From Acidimicrobiales bacterium (GTDB lineage Bacteria > Actinomycetota > Acidimicrobiia > Acidimicrobiales > SZUA-35), in the NCBI GenBank assembly GCA_020629155.1, contig JAHDDW010000002.1, positions 1 through 64,000 on the forward strand: a stretch of 64,000 nucleotides of DNA, given 5' to 3'. Below the pieces are notes generated by a model. The model saw nothing but the letters and a program-made list of their open reading frames with translations, made no database searches and was not told the DNA's origin. Both the position numbers and the translations under genes were made by a program. Below are positions 41,817 through 50,477 of the stretch, in pieces; the first letter of the stretch is position 1; every line of letters starts with the position of its first letter.

Positions 41817-42927
41817 CAGCCTGACCTGCAGCCGCCAGCGGCGTCACTGGCACAACTCTATTGACAGAAACTTCAACAGTTGAACCTTCTTCTACCTCCA
41901 CGCCTGCTCCAGGGCTAGACGAAATAACATAGTTATTCGGAAGTGGCTCGCCATCTGCATCCAGTGCGTTTTTGACTAGCTTTGTTTTGAAAACCAGATC
42001 AGCGTCCTCGATAAGACCTTGCGCTTCTTGAGCAGTTAACCCAACAACGTTAGGGACTGCAACCGTTGCCACCTCAACCGTGGTAGTAGGTTCATCTTCA
42101 ATGGTGGTAGTAGACGAATCGACTGTAGTCACAGGGGTATCGACCGTGGTTACTGGATCATTTACTGTCGTCACGGTTGATGGCTTTGTGGTTACGCCCG
42201 AAGAAGCTGTCGTTGGTTTTGTCGTAACAAATGGAACACTTACGCCACCTTTTGTTGTTTCTTGAGGGGAAGCGACTGTGACAGGAGAAGCAGGGTCTGC
42301 TGGTTCTTCGACTGAGGCGCCTGGTTCTTCTCCGATAGGGTCAAGTGCGCCTCCATCTGAGGACACTGTCTGAGCGACAGTCGTACCGCTTTCGCTTGCA
42401 AGTTTATCTTCATCTTCGTCCGAGCCATCAGCTGCAACAATTTCGTTGCCGCCGTCATCGCTCCCTCCCCGAGAAAGCGCATAGCCGACGATAAGCGAGG
42501 CGATCAACACAAAACCAACCGCACCGATAACAGCAAGAACTCGACCGTTGACCGCTCCTTGCGGTCGTTCATCGATGAAACGCACATGCTGGTCATCGGC
42601 GTTGTCGTCTGAACCGAACTCGAATTCGTCCAACGGGTCTAGTGCCGCTACCTGCGGCTCTGTCACATGTTCTATATCGTCGAAATACGTGCCGTCGTCA
42701 TATTGCGTGAACTCTTCAATGCCCGAGGTACTCGGAGCAAAAGCTTCATCAGGGGTGATGGCGTCAACTTGTTTAGGCAATCCATAGCCGTCAGGCGCAT
42801 CAGGGACGCTACTTAAATCAATAGATTCGGTCTGGGAATCTATTACAGGAAGTTCGGCTGTCTCTGGGTCGTAGTCGTTGTAAAGGTCCTGATCTGACCG
42901 ATCGCCGCTTTGATTTCCGTCGTTCAT
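41806..42927 (-). CDS. PASTA domain membrane protein
   Basis: A 373-residue single-pass protein. About 130 acidic cytoplasmic residues lead to a membrane helix (VLAVIGAVGFVLIASLIVGYAL, about 133-154), then a Thr/Val/Ser-rich stalk with repeated TTVDxPVTTVD units and one C-terminal PASTA domain (VPNVVGLTAQEAQGLIEDADL). PASTA domains bind muropeptides or beta-lactam-like ligands. There is no kinase domain, unlike PknB. The cytoplasmic part has no recognised domain. Confidence 0.85.
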   Translation of the reverse strand: MNDGNQSGDRSDQDLYNDYDPETAELPVIDSQTESIDLSSVPDAPDGYGLPKQVDAITPDEAFAPSTSGIEEFTQYDDGTYFDDIEHVTEPQVAALDPLDEFEFGSDDNADDQHVRFIDERPQGAVNGRVLAVIGAVGFVLIASLIVGYALSRGGSDDGGNEIVAADGSDEDEDKLASESGTTVAQTVSSDGGALDPIGEEPGASVEEPADPASPVTVASPQETTKGGVSVPFVTTKPTTASSGVTTKPSTVTTVNDPVTTVDTPVTTVDSSTTTIEDEPTTTVEVATVAVPNVVGLTAQEAQGLIEDADLVFKTKLVKNALDADGEPLPNNYVISSSPGAGVEVEEGSTVEVSVNRVVPVTPLAAAGQAVNP

Positions 42928-43053
42928 TTGTTCCGCCTTAGTAAATCCCTCGCATCTATATACTAAAGGATTAATTCTTTACTACCCTACCATGAGGGTA
43001 GGTTGTCGAAGAGTCTTGTCAAATAGGCGTTCTTACACTCACTAGTAGGTCAA

Positions 43054-44472
43054 ATGTTAAGAAAACTTGAACGATTAGGTAGAATTGCCGCCGTAGGCGC
43101 TGTGGCGTTACTCGTAGCTGGAGCCTGTGGAGGGTCAAATTCGCTGCATGGAGCGGCGAGCGTCAACGACCTTCGGGCTCCCGGTCTAGGCAATGGAGGC
43201 TACGACGTTAAGCAATATGACGTGTCTTTAGTGTGGGATAACGCCGAAAAGTATTTAACAGGCACTGCCGAAATCACAGTAGTGACGACCCAAGATGTAG
43301 AGCGCATCAATTTTGACTTTGCTGATTTACAAGCAACAGCTATCACATCCACCGACGGGCAGAATCTAGATTTTTCTCAAAAAAACGATGAACTAGTCAT
43401 CTCATTAGACAAAGTTTTTCAATCAGGTGAAGAATTGATGTTATCTGTCGACTATGAAGGCACCCCCACTGAAACAACAAAAGGAATTTTCGGCGGAGGC
43501 TGGCGCCAACGAGAAGACTTCATCTATGTGCTGGGCGAACCTTTCGGTGCTGCTCACTGGTTTCCAGTGAACGACCACATTAGTGACAAAGCACAATTTT
43601 CGCTACAAGTAACAACTGATGCTTCACAAAATGTGTTTAGCAACGGAACCCTTGTCGACAAACAGCGTGAAACAAACGGCGACATCACATGGTCATATGC
43701 AATGGAGCAACCAATCGCTAGCTATCTTACAACGCTTCTCATTGGCGATTTTGTTTTAGACGAACAAGACACAGTAAACGGTGTTGCTATCCGCAACGTA
43801 TTTCCTGCATCGTTACCAGCGGCGAAACGCAACGCTTTCGACTCTCAAGACGAGATGCTCCAGTTTTTTTCTGATCAATTTGGGCCATTCCCTTTTGATG
43901 TCTATGGCTCAGCTGTTGTTGATGATCCCAATTTGCGAGGCGCGTTAGAAAATCAAACACTTTCTGTTTTTGGTTCAAACAGTATAAACCAGGAAATTAT
44001 TGCCCATGAACTAGCCCACCAATGGTTCGGCGATTCTGTTACTCCTACTACGTTCGGCGATCTTTGGCTCAATGAAGGATTTGCGACCTATGGATCGTAT
44101 CTCTGGTTTGAATTCAACGAACAGCGTGACATCGAACGTGTGATTAGCAGACATCTGCCCCTTGGAGTAAACCTTGCGTCTTCTCCTGCAAGACCGCCAG
44201 AAGATGCCGCTCAAATGTTTTCGCCGTCAGTGTATATTCGCGGCGCTTTTGTTTTGCATGCTTTGCGGCTAGAAGTTGGCGACGAGACGTTCTTTGAGAT
44301 CTTACAAAACTATGCTGAAACCTATAAATATGGGAACGCTTCGACACAGCAGTTTATTGATGTAGCTGAGAGAACTTCCGAACAAGACCTATCGTCTGTT
44401 TTCGATGTTTGGCTTTTCGCTGATGAACTACCAGATACCCTTGGCTCCATTGACCTTTCGGCGTATCAATAG
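43054..44472 (+). CDS. M1 family zinc aminopeptidase, lipoprotein
   Basis: A 472-residue secreted peptidase. The signal ends in LLVAGACGGS, a lipobox. The N-terminal saddle domain is followed by GALENQTLSVFGS (substrate-binding GxMEN-like), the zinc site HELAHQWFGD (His318, Glu319, His322) and NEGFA with Glu341 exactly 19 residues after the second His, as in M1. It lacks the long C-terminal domains of aminopeptidase N, so it is a compact member. ATG start. Confidence 0.92.
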   Translation: MLRKLERLGRIAAVGAVALLVAGACGGSNSLHGAASVNDLRAPGLGNGGYDVKQYDVSLVWDNAEKYLTGTAEITVVTTQDVERINFDFADLQATAITSTDGQNLDFSQKNDELVISLDKVFQSGEELMLSVDYEGTPTETTKGIFGGGWRQREDFIYVLGEPFGAAHWFPVNDHISDKAQFSLQVTTDASQNVFSNGTLVDKQRETNGDITWSYAMEQPIASYLTTLLIGDFVLDEQDTVNGVAIRNVFPASLPAAKRNAFDSQDEMLQFFSDQFGPFPFDVYGSAVVDDPNLRGALENQTLSVFGSNSINQEIIAHELAHQWFGDSVTPTTFGDLWLNEGFATYGSYLWFEFNEQRDIERVISRHLPLGVNLASSPARPPEDAAQMFSPSVYIRGAFVLHALRLEVGDETFFEILQNYAETYKYGNASTQQFIDVAERTSEQDLSSVFDVWLFADELPDTLGSIDLSAYQ

Positions 44473-44504
44473 AGAGCACACCTTGCTTTTCTAAAGACTG
44501 TCTC

Positions 44505-44630
44505 TATTTATTCGTTTTACATCGAATCGTTTTACTAGAGAACCGCTAAAATCTGCGTGGAAACGCCCCGAGCGGAGCGGGAATACCGAGGGCATCTATA
44601 ATGAATAGAGATGCCCTAATTTATTTTAAA
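44505..44630 (-). repeat. Interspersed repeat R1, full-length copy B
   Basis: The reverse complement of copy A: ACTAGAGAACCGCTAAAATC, TGCGTGGAAACGCCCCGAGC, GGAATACCGAGGGCATCT and a closing AGAGATGCCC that pairs with GGGCATCT. The outer sequences (ATTCGTTTTACATCGAATCG) also match. It fills most of the gap after the M1 peptidase gene. Confidence 0.85.
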
Positions 44631-44694
44631 AATTGGTGACGTCTGAACTTTTTCATGCACCTGTTATAGACAAGAAACTATCGCAAGGGATGCA

Positions 44695-44931
44695 ATGACC
44701 TATTACCACTCTATGATGCAACAAGATATTTCAGAGCGAATCAAAACAATTGCCGCAACGTTAGAAGCAGCAATTGAACGTCGCGATCAATCGGCGCAAC
44801 AGGCGCTAAAAAGTTGGAGCGGCCCTTTAGCCGTTGACTTTCGCAACGCGATACTTGCCGAAAATCAAGCAGCCAAAACGCTTATTTGGCAACTCGGAAT
44901 AAAGGCAAACTTCTCGCTCGCGAACAAGTGA
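44695..44931 (+). CDS. Small WXG-motif protein
   Basis: A 78-residue protein with two helices joined at SWSGPLAVDFR, which has the W-x-G...A..F pattern of WXG100/ESAT-6 proteins. It is shorter than the usual 95-100 residues, and no ESX ATPase or partner is nearby. It could be a real WXG-type secreted protein or only resemble one. ATG with AAGGGA upstream. It ends 1 nt before the convergent sugar transferase stop. Confidence 0.5.
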   Translation: MTYYHSMMQQDISERIKTIAATLEAAIERRDQSAQQALKSWSGPLAVDFRNAILAENQAAKTLIWQLGIKANFSLANK

Positions 44932-44932
44932 C

Positions 44933-46351
44933 CTAATAGGCTCCGTCGCTTTTCATTACCGCGGGGATAGTTTTTAGAAGAATAGAAACGTCGACGAGCA
45001 GCGACCAGTTGTGCACATAATAAAGGTCCAGACGAGTGTACTCTGCGAATGTTGTACCGCTTCGACCCGACACCTGCCACATGCCTGTGATCCCTGGCTG
45101 CACTTCGAGACGAGCGAAAAGATCTTTTTCCCACGCTGCTGTTTCTGCTTGCAACGCTGGTCTTGGGCCAACCAGACTCATCTCGTTTTTAAGAACGTTG
45201 ATAAGTTGCGGCAGTTCATCGAGTGACGTTTTACGCAAAAAAGCCCCTATTTTAGTTATGCGAGGGTCATTACGCATTTTAAATAGCGGCCCATCACCTT
45301 CGTTTGTTTGAGCAAGATCAGCAAGACGTTCTTCGGCGTCAACAACCATCGAGCGAAACTTCATCATCGCGAAAGGTTTACCAAAGCGTCCAACTCGTTC
45401 CTGACGAAAAAATATAGGGCCAGGGGAAGTGAACTTCACTAACAAAGCAAGTACAGCAAACACGGGGGCCGCAGCCAATAAAATGCCGCCTGCAATGGTG
45501 ACGTCAAAAGTTCTTTTCGCAAACGCACGCCAGCCGCTGCGAGGGCGAGGCGCTATCCACATAGCCACCGACGATCCCAGGCTTCTTGTCGCAAGACGTT
45601 CGGTCGCAATATCAGAAAGCGCTGATGCCAAATCGACATATAGCCCTGCATCAAGTAGGCCTCGCACTAAATGGTTTACTCGCTGACCGCTAATAGAAGA
45701 TTCGACGACAACAACTCCTTTTGCGCCGATCCGCTGTACAGCAAGCAGTGTTTGCGTCAGCAAAGCCTCCTTCGTGTCATAGTCGTTTGGGTCTATACGC
45801 TCCAAAATAGTATGTGGGCTTGAAACGTCAGCGCCAATAGAATCTTGCAACTGCTGGCCTGTTTCTCCAGCCGCGACGAGGACCGATCCCCACAGCGCCT
45901 GCCCTGACTTACGCCGACGAGCAAACCAACGTCGTACAAGTTCACGCTCGATGATCACCGCCACAAGACTTAGAAAAAATAGCGCTATCGAAGCTCGCAA
46001 CGTTACGTCAGCGCCAACGAGTAAGGCCGCAACGCCTATGGTAACTACCGTACGCACACCACAGCGAATAAGTCGTGCTAACTCTTGTCGTCGATCGGTA
46101 ACTAATCGGGCGTTATAGAGACGGCCTACAACCATCCAGCCACAGAAAAGAAAACCAAAGTTACCTAACAATACTAGATTATCGATACCAAATACATAGT
46201 TAGCTACAAAAAGAGCGAAGGTTATTGCTAGCCAATCACTAGCGAGAACGAGCATCCTGCGTATGGCTACAGACCTAGACGGTTGTTCGTCAATAGCAGA
46301 AGTCTGCCGCTGGACTCTATCTTCTACTGTGAGCTGATCAACCGATGACAT
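44933..46351 (-). CDS. Polyprenyl-phosphate sugar-phosphate transferase
   Basis: A WbaP/PglC-type initiating enzyme for exopolysaccharide or glycan assembly, 472 residues. Four to five N-terminal helices and a CoA-binding-like region lead to the transferase core: [76 protein letters not shown] and [23 protein letters not shown]. The ATG at 46351 is preferred over a TTG at 46405, but no Shine-Dalgarno decides it. No glycosyltransferase cluster is beside it. Confidence 0.9.
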   Translation of the reverse strand: MSSVDQLTVEDRVQRQTSAIDEQPSRSVAIRRMLVLASDWLAITFALFVANYVFGIDNLVLLGNFGFLFCGWMVVGRLYNARLVTDRRQELARLIRCGVRTVVTIGVAALLVGADVTLRASIALFFLSLVAVIIERELVRRWFARRRKSGQALWGSVLVAAGETGQQLQDSIGADVSSPHTILERIDPNDYDTKEALLTQTLLAVQRIGAKGVVVVESSISGQRVNHLVRGLLDAGLYVDLASALSDIATERLATRSLGSSVAMWIAPRPRSGWRAFAKRTFDVTIAGGILLAAAPVFAVLALLVKFTSPGPIFFRQERVGRFGKPFAMMKFRSMVVDAEERLADLAQTNEGDGPLFKMRNDPRITKIGAFLRKTSLDELPQLINVLKNEMSLVGPRPALQAETAAWEKDLFARLEVQPGITGMWQVSGRSGTTFAEYTRLDLYYVHNWSLLVDVSILLKTIPAVMKSDGAY

Positions 46352-46440
46352 AGATATTGTGTACATCGACCATATAGCTTCATAATTAAGGAGAAGAATT
46401 GGCAACCGATTTTTCGCACCCTAACCTAGCCTGTCACGGT

Positions 46441-46690
46441 TTAGGATTGATCTTTTTCGAATAGTTTCGACACTCTCAGTTTTGATGACGGTAGGGCTTT
46501 GCGGATGATGAACCCAGCGTGTCGGTTCGTTACTATCCTGCCTGTTTCTGTTAGTGATAAGACGGCCGCTAGTTTCTGCATGTTTGATAGTATCCGCGTA
46601 TTTCTAGCGGCATGTAGGTAATGGGTGTAGCGGCTTCGCAGGTGATGCCATTGAAGGTGTCCATGTTGACTGGCGGGGTGGAAGGCATGG
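46441..46690 (-). pseudogene. Two-frame coding remnant
   Basis: On the minus strand one frame reads MPSTPPVNMDTFNGITCEA and on to MPLEIRGYYQTCRN, then a stop; a shifted frame continues NMQKLAAVLSLTETGRIVTN and ends FEKDQS before the stop at 46441. The two pieces could be one gene with a frameshift. No family is recognised. Confidence 0.3.
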
Positions 46691-46694
46691 TGGT

Positions 46695-46958
46695 TTAGAT
46701 TTCTGGTCCGATGTAGTGGATTATTTGGTTGTTGTCTGCTGGTTCCCAGATGATGAGCCAGTCTTGTTTGTTTCCGTAGACTGGTATTCCCCATAGTTTG
46801 GTTTGGTGGTACCGTCGTTGCCGCGCCTTTGACGTTGTGGGGTGGTCTTCGATGAGGTCTAACGCGTCGTTGATTTTGTTGTATAAATGTTTTTGTGTGG
46901 CGTCGTTTTGTAGCTGGTTTAAAGCGTTTTCAGCGTCGACATGAAAAAGAAGAGACAT
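46695..46958 (-). CDS. RelE/ParE-like small toxin candidate
   Basis: An 87-residue basic protein. A helical N-terminus (LFHVDAENALNQLQND...YNKINDALDLIEDHP) is followed by beta strands RRRYHQTKLWGIPVYGN, DWLIIWEPA and IIHYIGPEI. This layout and the LWGIPV..DWLIIWE motif fit small mRNA-interferase-like toxins of the RelE fold. Its partner is probably the AbrB-like protein on the other strand (47073). Activity is inference. Confidence 0.6.
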   Translation of the reverse strand: MSLLFHVDAENALNQLQNDATQKHLYNKINDALDLIEDHPTTSKARQRRYHQTKLWGIPVYGNKQDWLIIWEPADNNQIIHYIGPEI

Positions 46959-47009
46959 ATATATATTGTATCAACCCACACAACAATACCCACTTTCCCA
47001 TATGGCGGT

Positions 47010-47038
47010 TTGTGGGTTTATGGGTTATGTGGTATAAT
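47010..47038 (+). promoter_or_regulatory. Promoter of AbrB-like gene with flanking inverted repeats
   Basis: TTGTGG (47010-47015) and TATAAT (47033-47038) with 17 bp between. The -35 region overlaps repeated GTGGGTT / ATGGGTT words that are complementary to AACCCACA and ATACCCAC at 46976-46992, a likely autoregulatory operator region for the divergent pair. Confidence 0.55.
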
Positions 47039-47072
47039 GTTGTATGATGCGAATCGAGAAGAGGATAACAGT

Positions 47073-47324
47073 ATGAACACTTCACTAATTGAAGTAGACG
47101 ACCGTGGACGCACCAGCTCACTTAAAAGCCTTGAAGTTAAACCAGGTAGTAAATATCTTGTCACAGGTTTAGAAGACGGCACGCTGCTATTCGAGCCAGC
47201 GGAAATTGTGACACGCCATGAACTAGCGTTGCTACGCAATAAAGAACTTGTTGATCAAATAGAACAAACCCGTCTAGACCCATCGAAACTTGTAGAGTCA
47301 AAATCTCGCAGACCTCGAAAATAG
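47073..47324 (+). CDS. AbrB/MazE-like DNA-binding protein, likely antitoxin
   Basis: An 83-residue protein. The first 45 residues (IEVDDRGRTSSLKSLEVKPGSKYLVTGLEDGTLLFEPAE) match the swapped-hairpin SpoVT-AbrB fold: a D-x-RGR turn, a KPG turn and a DGTLxFEP strand. The C-terminal tail is helical and basic and could cover a toxin. The ATG at 47073 follows GAGAAGAGG; the longer frame start is in the promoter. Divergent from the toxin-like gene, which is an uncommon arrangement. Confidence 0.6.
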   Translation: MNTSLIEVDDRGRTSSLKSLEVKPGSKYLVTGLEDGTLLFEPAEIVTRHELALLRNKELVDQIEQTRLDPSKLVESKSRRPRK

Positions 47325-47432
47325 AAACAACATGAGAAGGCTAGCAGAAACATGATGGACCTATCTAGATGATTCCCGTTGCGTCAAATATCGAAAGTTC
47401 CTCTATCTCACAAAGCTTGCCACTACGGAGTT

Positions 47433-48311
47433 CTATCTATACTTACTCTTCTGTGGGTTGTTTACTAATGCTTTGACAAGCGACTCGGCGAGTGGGTTGT
47501 GGGTTCGTTGCTCTCGACGCGCGATAACAAGGTTTCTATAGAAGAGCGGCGATGCACTGGCTCTATAAATTTCGTCATGACCTTCAGCCTGAGATAGTGG
47601 CAAAACAGTCCACCCCATTCCAAGGGCAACCATCTCTTTCAGCACCTCTGGCTGGTGCGATTCGGCTGCTACTTCAAAACGGCAACCCAGCTTTTGCAGT
47701 GCTTCGGAAGCCAGCCGCCTGGTGTGTGAACCTTGAGGAAATGTCACCCATGGGCCCCACTGCGGCGGCTTTATTTTAGCTGCACCTTTTGGCCCATACA
47801 CTGCCATGGGCTCTTTTAAAAGCGCAATCTCATCAATACCTGCCAACGCATCACTTGGCTGCGCAATTATCGCCAATGCCAACTCGCCGCTGCGAACCTT
47901 AGCTACCAGCTGACTCGACGGAGCGACAGTTATATGCAAATCAACATCAGGGCGAGCCGCTTTGAACGATTTTAACAATTGTGGATAATGCTGCACAGCC
48001 GCCACATCGATCATGCCAATATGAATCGAGCCAACCATGCCTTCTTTAGTCGAACGCAACCAACTTTCCATGTCTTTTGTCAACGTCACAACGCTCGCTG
48101 CATAGCGATAGATCTCGCGCGCATCAGGGTTTGACACTTTTGTGCGTCCTTGCGTCTGGAAAAGCGCTACGCCGCATCGACGTTCTAGCTCAGTCAGGCC
48201 CTGACTTATGGCTGACAATGACACGCCCAATGTTTTTGCGGCATTGCTCAGTGAACCTGTTTTGTCGACTGTTGCTAGATAAAGAAGCTGTTGAGTTGTT
48301 AGTTGCAGCAT
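47433..48311 (-). CDS. LysR family transcriptional regulator
   Basis: A 292-residue LTTR. The winged helix LLYLATVDKTGSLSNAAKTLGVSLSAISQGLTELERRCGVALF is at the N-terminus and a periplasmic-binding-like coinducer domain follows. It is transcribed divergently from ino1 with a T-N11-A type palindrome at 48343-48360 in the shared gap, so it probably regulates itself and ino1. Coinducer unknown. Confidence 0.9.
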   Translation of the reverse strand: MLQLTTQQLLYLATVDKTGSLSNAAKTLGVSLSAISQGLTELERRCGVALFQTQGRTKVSNPDAREIYRYAASVVTLTKDMESWLRSTKEGMVGSIHIGMIDVAAVQHYPQLLKSFKAARPDVDLHITVAPSSQLVAKVRSGELALAIIAQPSDALAGIDEIALLKEPMAVYGPKGAAKIKPPQWGPWVTFPQGSHTRRLASEALQKLGCRFEVAAESHQPEVLKEMVALGMGWTVLPLSQAEGHDEIYRASASPLFYRNLVIARREQRTHNPLAESLVKALVNNPQKSKYR

Positions 48312-48342
48312 GCTAGTTAGTCTACAAGCTCAATAAACAATA

Positions 48343-48360
48343 GTTAAGCATTACTTAAAC
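48343..48360. promoter_or_regulatory. LysR box between lysR and ino1
   Basis: GTTAAG-CATTA-CTTAAAC has TTAAG/CTTAA arms spaced as in a LysR T-N11-A site. It lies about 30-40 bp from both start codons. Confidence 0.6.
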
Positions 48361-48399
48361 GACAACAAATACACTTTACTATAACTTATCATTGCCGTC

Positions 48400-49713
48400 A
48401 TGTCTAAAAACACAACAAAAGCTAAAACCATCGCCCCTGCTTCTGGCAAGCTCGGCATTCTAACACCTGGCATTGGTGCCGTTGCCAGCACATTTATTGC
48501 AGGTGTGCTCGCAGCTCGCAGCCAAGGAGCCGCCCCAATAGGCTCCGTCAGTCAGATGGCGCACGTCCGCCTTGGCTCAAAAGAGGAGAACCGCAACCCT
48601 AAGATCAACGAATTTGTTCCACTTGCCACCTTAGATGACCTTGTTTTTGGTGGTTGGGATCCAGTTTCGGCAAACGCACTTGATGCAGCCCGCACCGCAG
48701 GCGTGTTGGAAGATAAAGACTTAGCCCCAATCTCATCAGAGCTTGAAGGTGTCGTCGCTATGGACGCTGTTTTTGACAATAAGTGGGTGACTCGCCTTGA
48801 AGGCACCCGAGTTAAAAAAGAGACATCAAAATGGGCGCAAGCTGAAGCATTAATAGCAGACATCGCCTCGTTCGGTGAAGAAAACGGCTGTGACCGCATG
48901 GTTATGGTGTGGTGCGGCTCGACCGAAGCCTACCAAGAAGCAAGTGACGTGCATATGACCCTCGCAGCGTTTGAAGAAGGGCTCAAGAATGACGACGACA
49001 ACATTTCACCAAGCCAAATTTATGCATACGCCTCGATTCAAGCAGGCGTTCCATTCGCGAACGGCGCACCGAACCTTTCTGTCGACTTGCCGTGTATGCA
49101 AGAACTTGCCGACGCACGCAACGTGCCTATTGCTGGTAAAGACTTCAAAACAGGTCAAACCTTGATGAAAACCTTGATTGCTCCTGGTTTGAAAGCACGA
49201 ATGCTTGGCCTGCGTGGGTGGTTTTCAACAAACATTTTAGGTAACCGTGACGGTGAAGTTCTTGACGCGCCAGAAAACTTCAAAACCAAAGAAAGCTCGA
49301 AACTTGGCGTTATAGACACCATTTTGCAGCCTGAAACCTATCCAGACCTTTATGGCAATATTGATCACGTTGTTCGCATCAACTACTACCCACCACGTGG
49401 CGACAACAAAGAAGGCTGGGACGCAATCGACATTTTCGGTTGGATGGGCTACCCGATGCAAATGAAAATCGACTTTCTCTGCCGTGACTCTATTTTGGCT
49501 GCACCGATTGTGTTAGACCTTGCGCTCTTCTTAGACCTTGCTGCACGAGCAGGCGAATCAGGTATCCAAGAATGGCTAAGTTTCTATTTCAAAGCACCAC
49601 AAGAAGCAAACAATAACCCAGAACATGATATTTTCATTCAGCAAACAAAACTGAAAAACACGCTGCGTGAATGGATGGGTGAACAACCTGTGACACATTC
49701 AGAAGCTGGCTAA
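48400..49713 (+). CDS. ino1: myo-Inositol-1-phosphate synthase
   Basis: It converts glucose 6-phosphate to inositol 1-phosphate using NAD, for phosphatidylinositol and mycothiol. NAD-binding GKLGILTPGIGAVASTFIAGV is at the N-terminus, then the NGAPNLSVDLPCMQELAD, GKDFKTGQTLMKT and GLRGWFSTNILGNRDG segments of the family. 437 residues, as usual for the bacterial long form. ATG start; divergent from a LysR regulator. Confidence 0.93.
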   Translation: MSKNTTKAKTIAPASGKLGILTPGIGAVASTFIAGVLAARSQGAAPIGSVSQMAHVRLGSKEENRNPKINEFVPLATLDDLVFGGWDPVSANALDAARTAGVLEDKDLAPISSELEGVVAMDAVFDNKWVTRLEGTRVKKETSKWAQAEALIADIASFGEENGCDRMVMVWCGSTEAYQEASDVHMTLAAFEEGLKNDDDNISPSQIYAYASIQAGVPFANGAPNLSVDLPCMQELADARNVPIAGKDFKTGQTLMKTLIAPGLKARMLGLRGWFSTNILGNRDGEVLDAPENFKTKESSKLGVIDTILQPETYPDLYGNIDHVVRINYYPPRGDNKEGWDAIDIFGWMGYPMQMKIDFLCRDSILAAPIVLDLALFLDLAARAGESGIQEWLSFYFKAPQEANNNPEHDIFIQQTKLKNTLREWMGEQPVTHSEAG

Positions 49714-49727
49714 AATCTTCTGCGGAC

Positions 49728-49768
49728 CCTTGGAAACTGGCCAGCAGCAACTGCGTCAGCTTCCAAGG
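49728..49768. terminator. Hairpin after ino1
   Basis: CCTTGGAAACTG pairs with CAGCTTCCAAGG (one mismatch in twelve). It lies 15 nt after the ino1 stop. The T-run is weak. Confidence 0.5.
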
Positions 49769-49826
49769 CTTGCATTTAACACAATCAAGATGCCCCAACT
49801 TCACAAACGATAGGTAGCCTGAACGG

Positions 49827-50477
49827 GTGGATCAAGAAGCGGTTTCGTTAAACGAAAAAGATATACTTTCGACGCTTGACGCAGACAAAGAAGGCCTCGT
49901 CTGGGAAGACTCTCTTTGGAAGCCATCCAACAGTTATAAAGGAGTCGTAGCCTCACAACTTGATGCGCACCCAAGCACTGACTTTATTGCAACAACACTC
50001 GGCCAAACACTACGGGCCTTTCACGACATCGCACACACCAACCTTGCTGTATTACTCGACACGATAACGTGGGAAGATACGTTCGAGCAAATATCATCAC
50101 GGTTAAACCATCCCGCATTTTCGCCGACTCGCCTCGTCGAGCCTTATAGCCGTTACCAAGCTGAAGAGCTGCTCACCAATTTCACACACGCAAAACCGCA
50201 AACCATCGATGACGACCTTGTGGTCTCATTCGGTTATCAACTAGCTGATCTTGCATATGTAGAGGGCGACCGAGTTGCAGCGCTCAAAGATATCGACCAG
50301 TGTGTTATCGCCGACCGTTATTATGACCTAGCCATCAACCACATTAATCTGCATGCACTTATCGGCCCCGAGGCGCTCTATAGCTTTTATGACGGTTATG
50401 GCACGACACCCAACATCGTCAAGCTAGACCATTACATCATGGCAGCGACACTTTTAAGCAAAGGCACGCCGTGCTAA
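49827..50477 (+). CDS. Aminoglycoside-phosphotransferase-fold protein, degenerate
   Basis: A 216-residue protein matching the C-terminal lobe of APH/kinase-fold enzymes: TLGQTLRAFHDIAHT, then GDRVAALKDIDQCVIADRYYDLAIN, which corresponds to the GLIDxGxxxxADRxxDLA metal loop. In the catalytic loop the usual HGD is missing (VVSFGYQLADLAYV). The N-lobe is very short. It overlaps miaA by 7 nt and is probably translated with it. It may be a pseudo-kinase or a binding protein. Confidence 0.55.
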   Translation: MDQEAVSLNEKDILSTLDADKEGLVWEDSLWKPSNSYKGVVASQLDAHPSTDFIATTLGQTLRAFHDIAHTNLAVLLDTITWEDTFEQISSRLNHPAFSPTRLVEPYSRYQAEELLTNFTHAKPQTIDDDLVVSFGYQLADLAYVEGDRVAALKDIDQCVIADRYYDLAINHINLHALIGPEALYSFYDGYGTTPNIVKLDHYIMAATLLSKGTPC

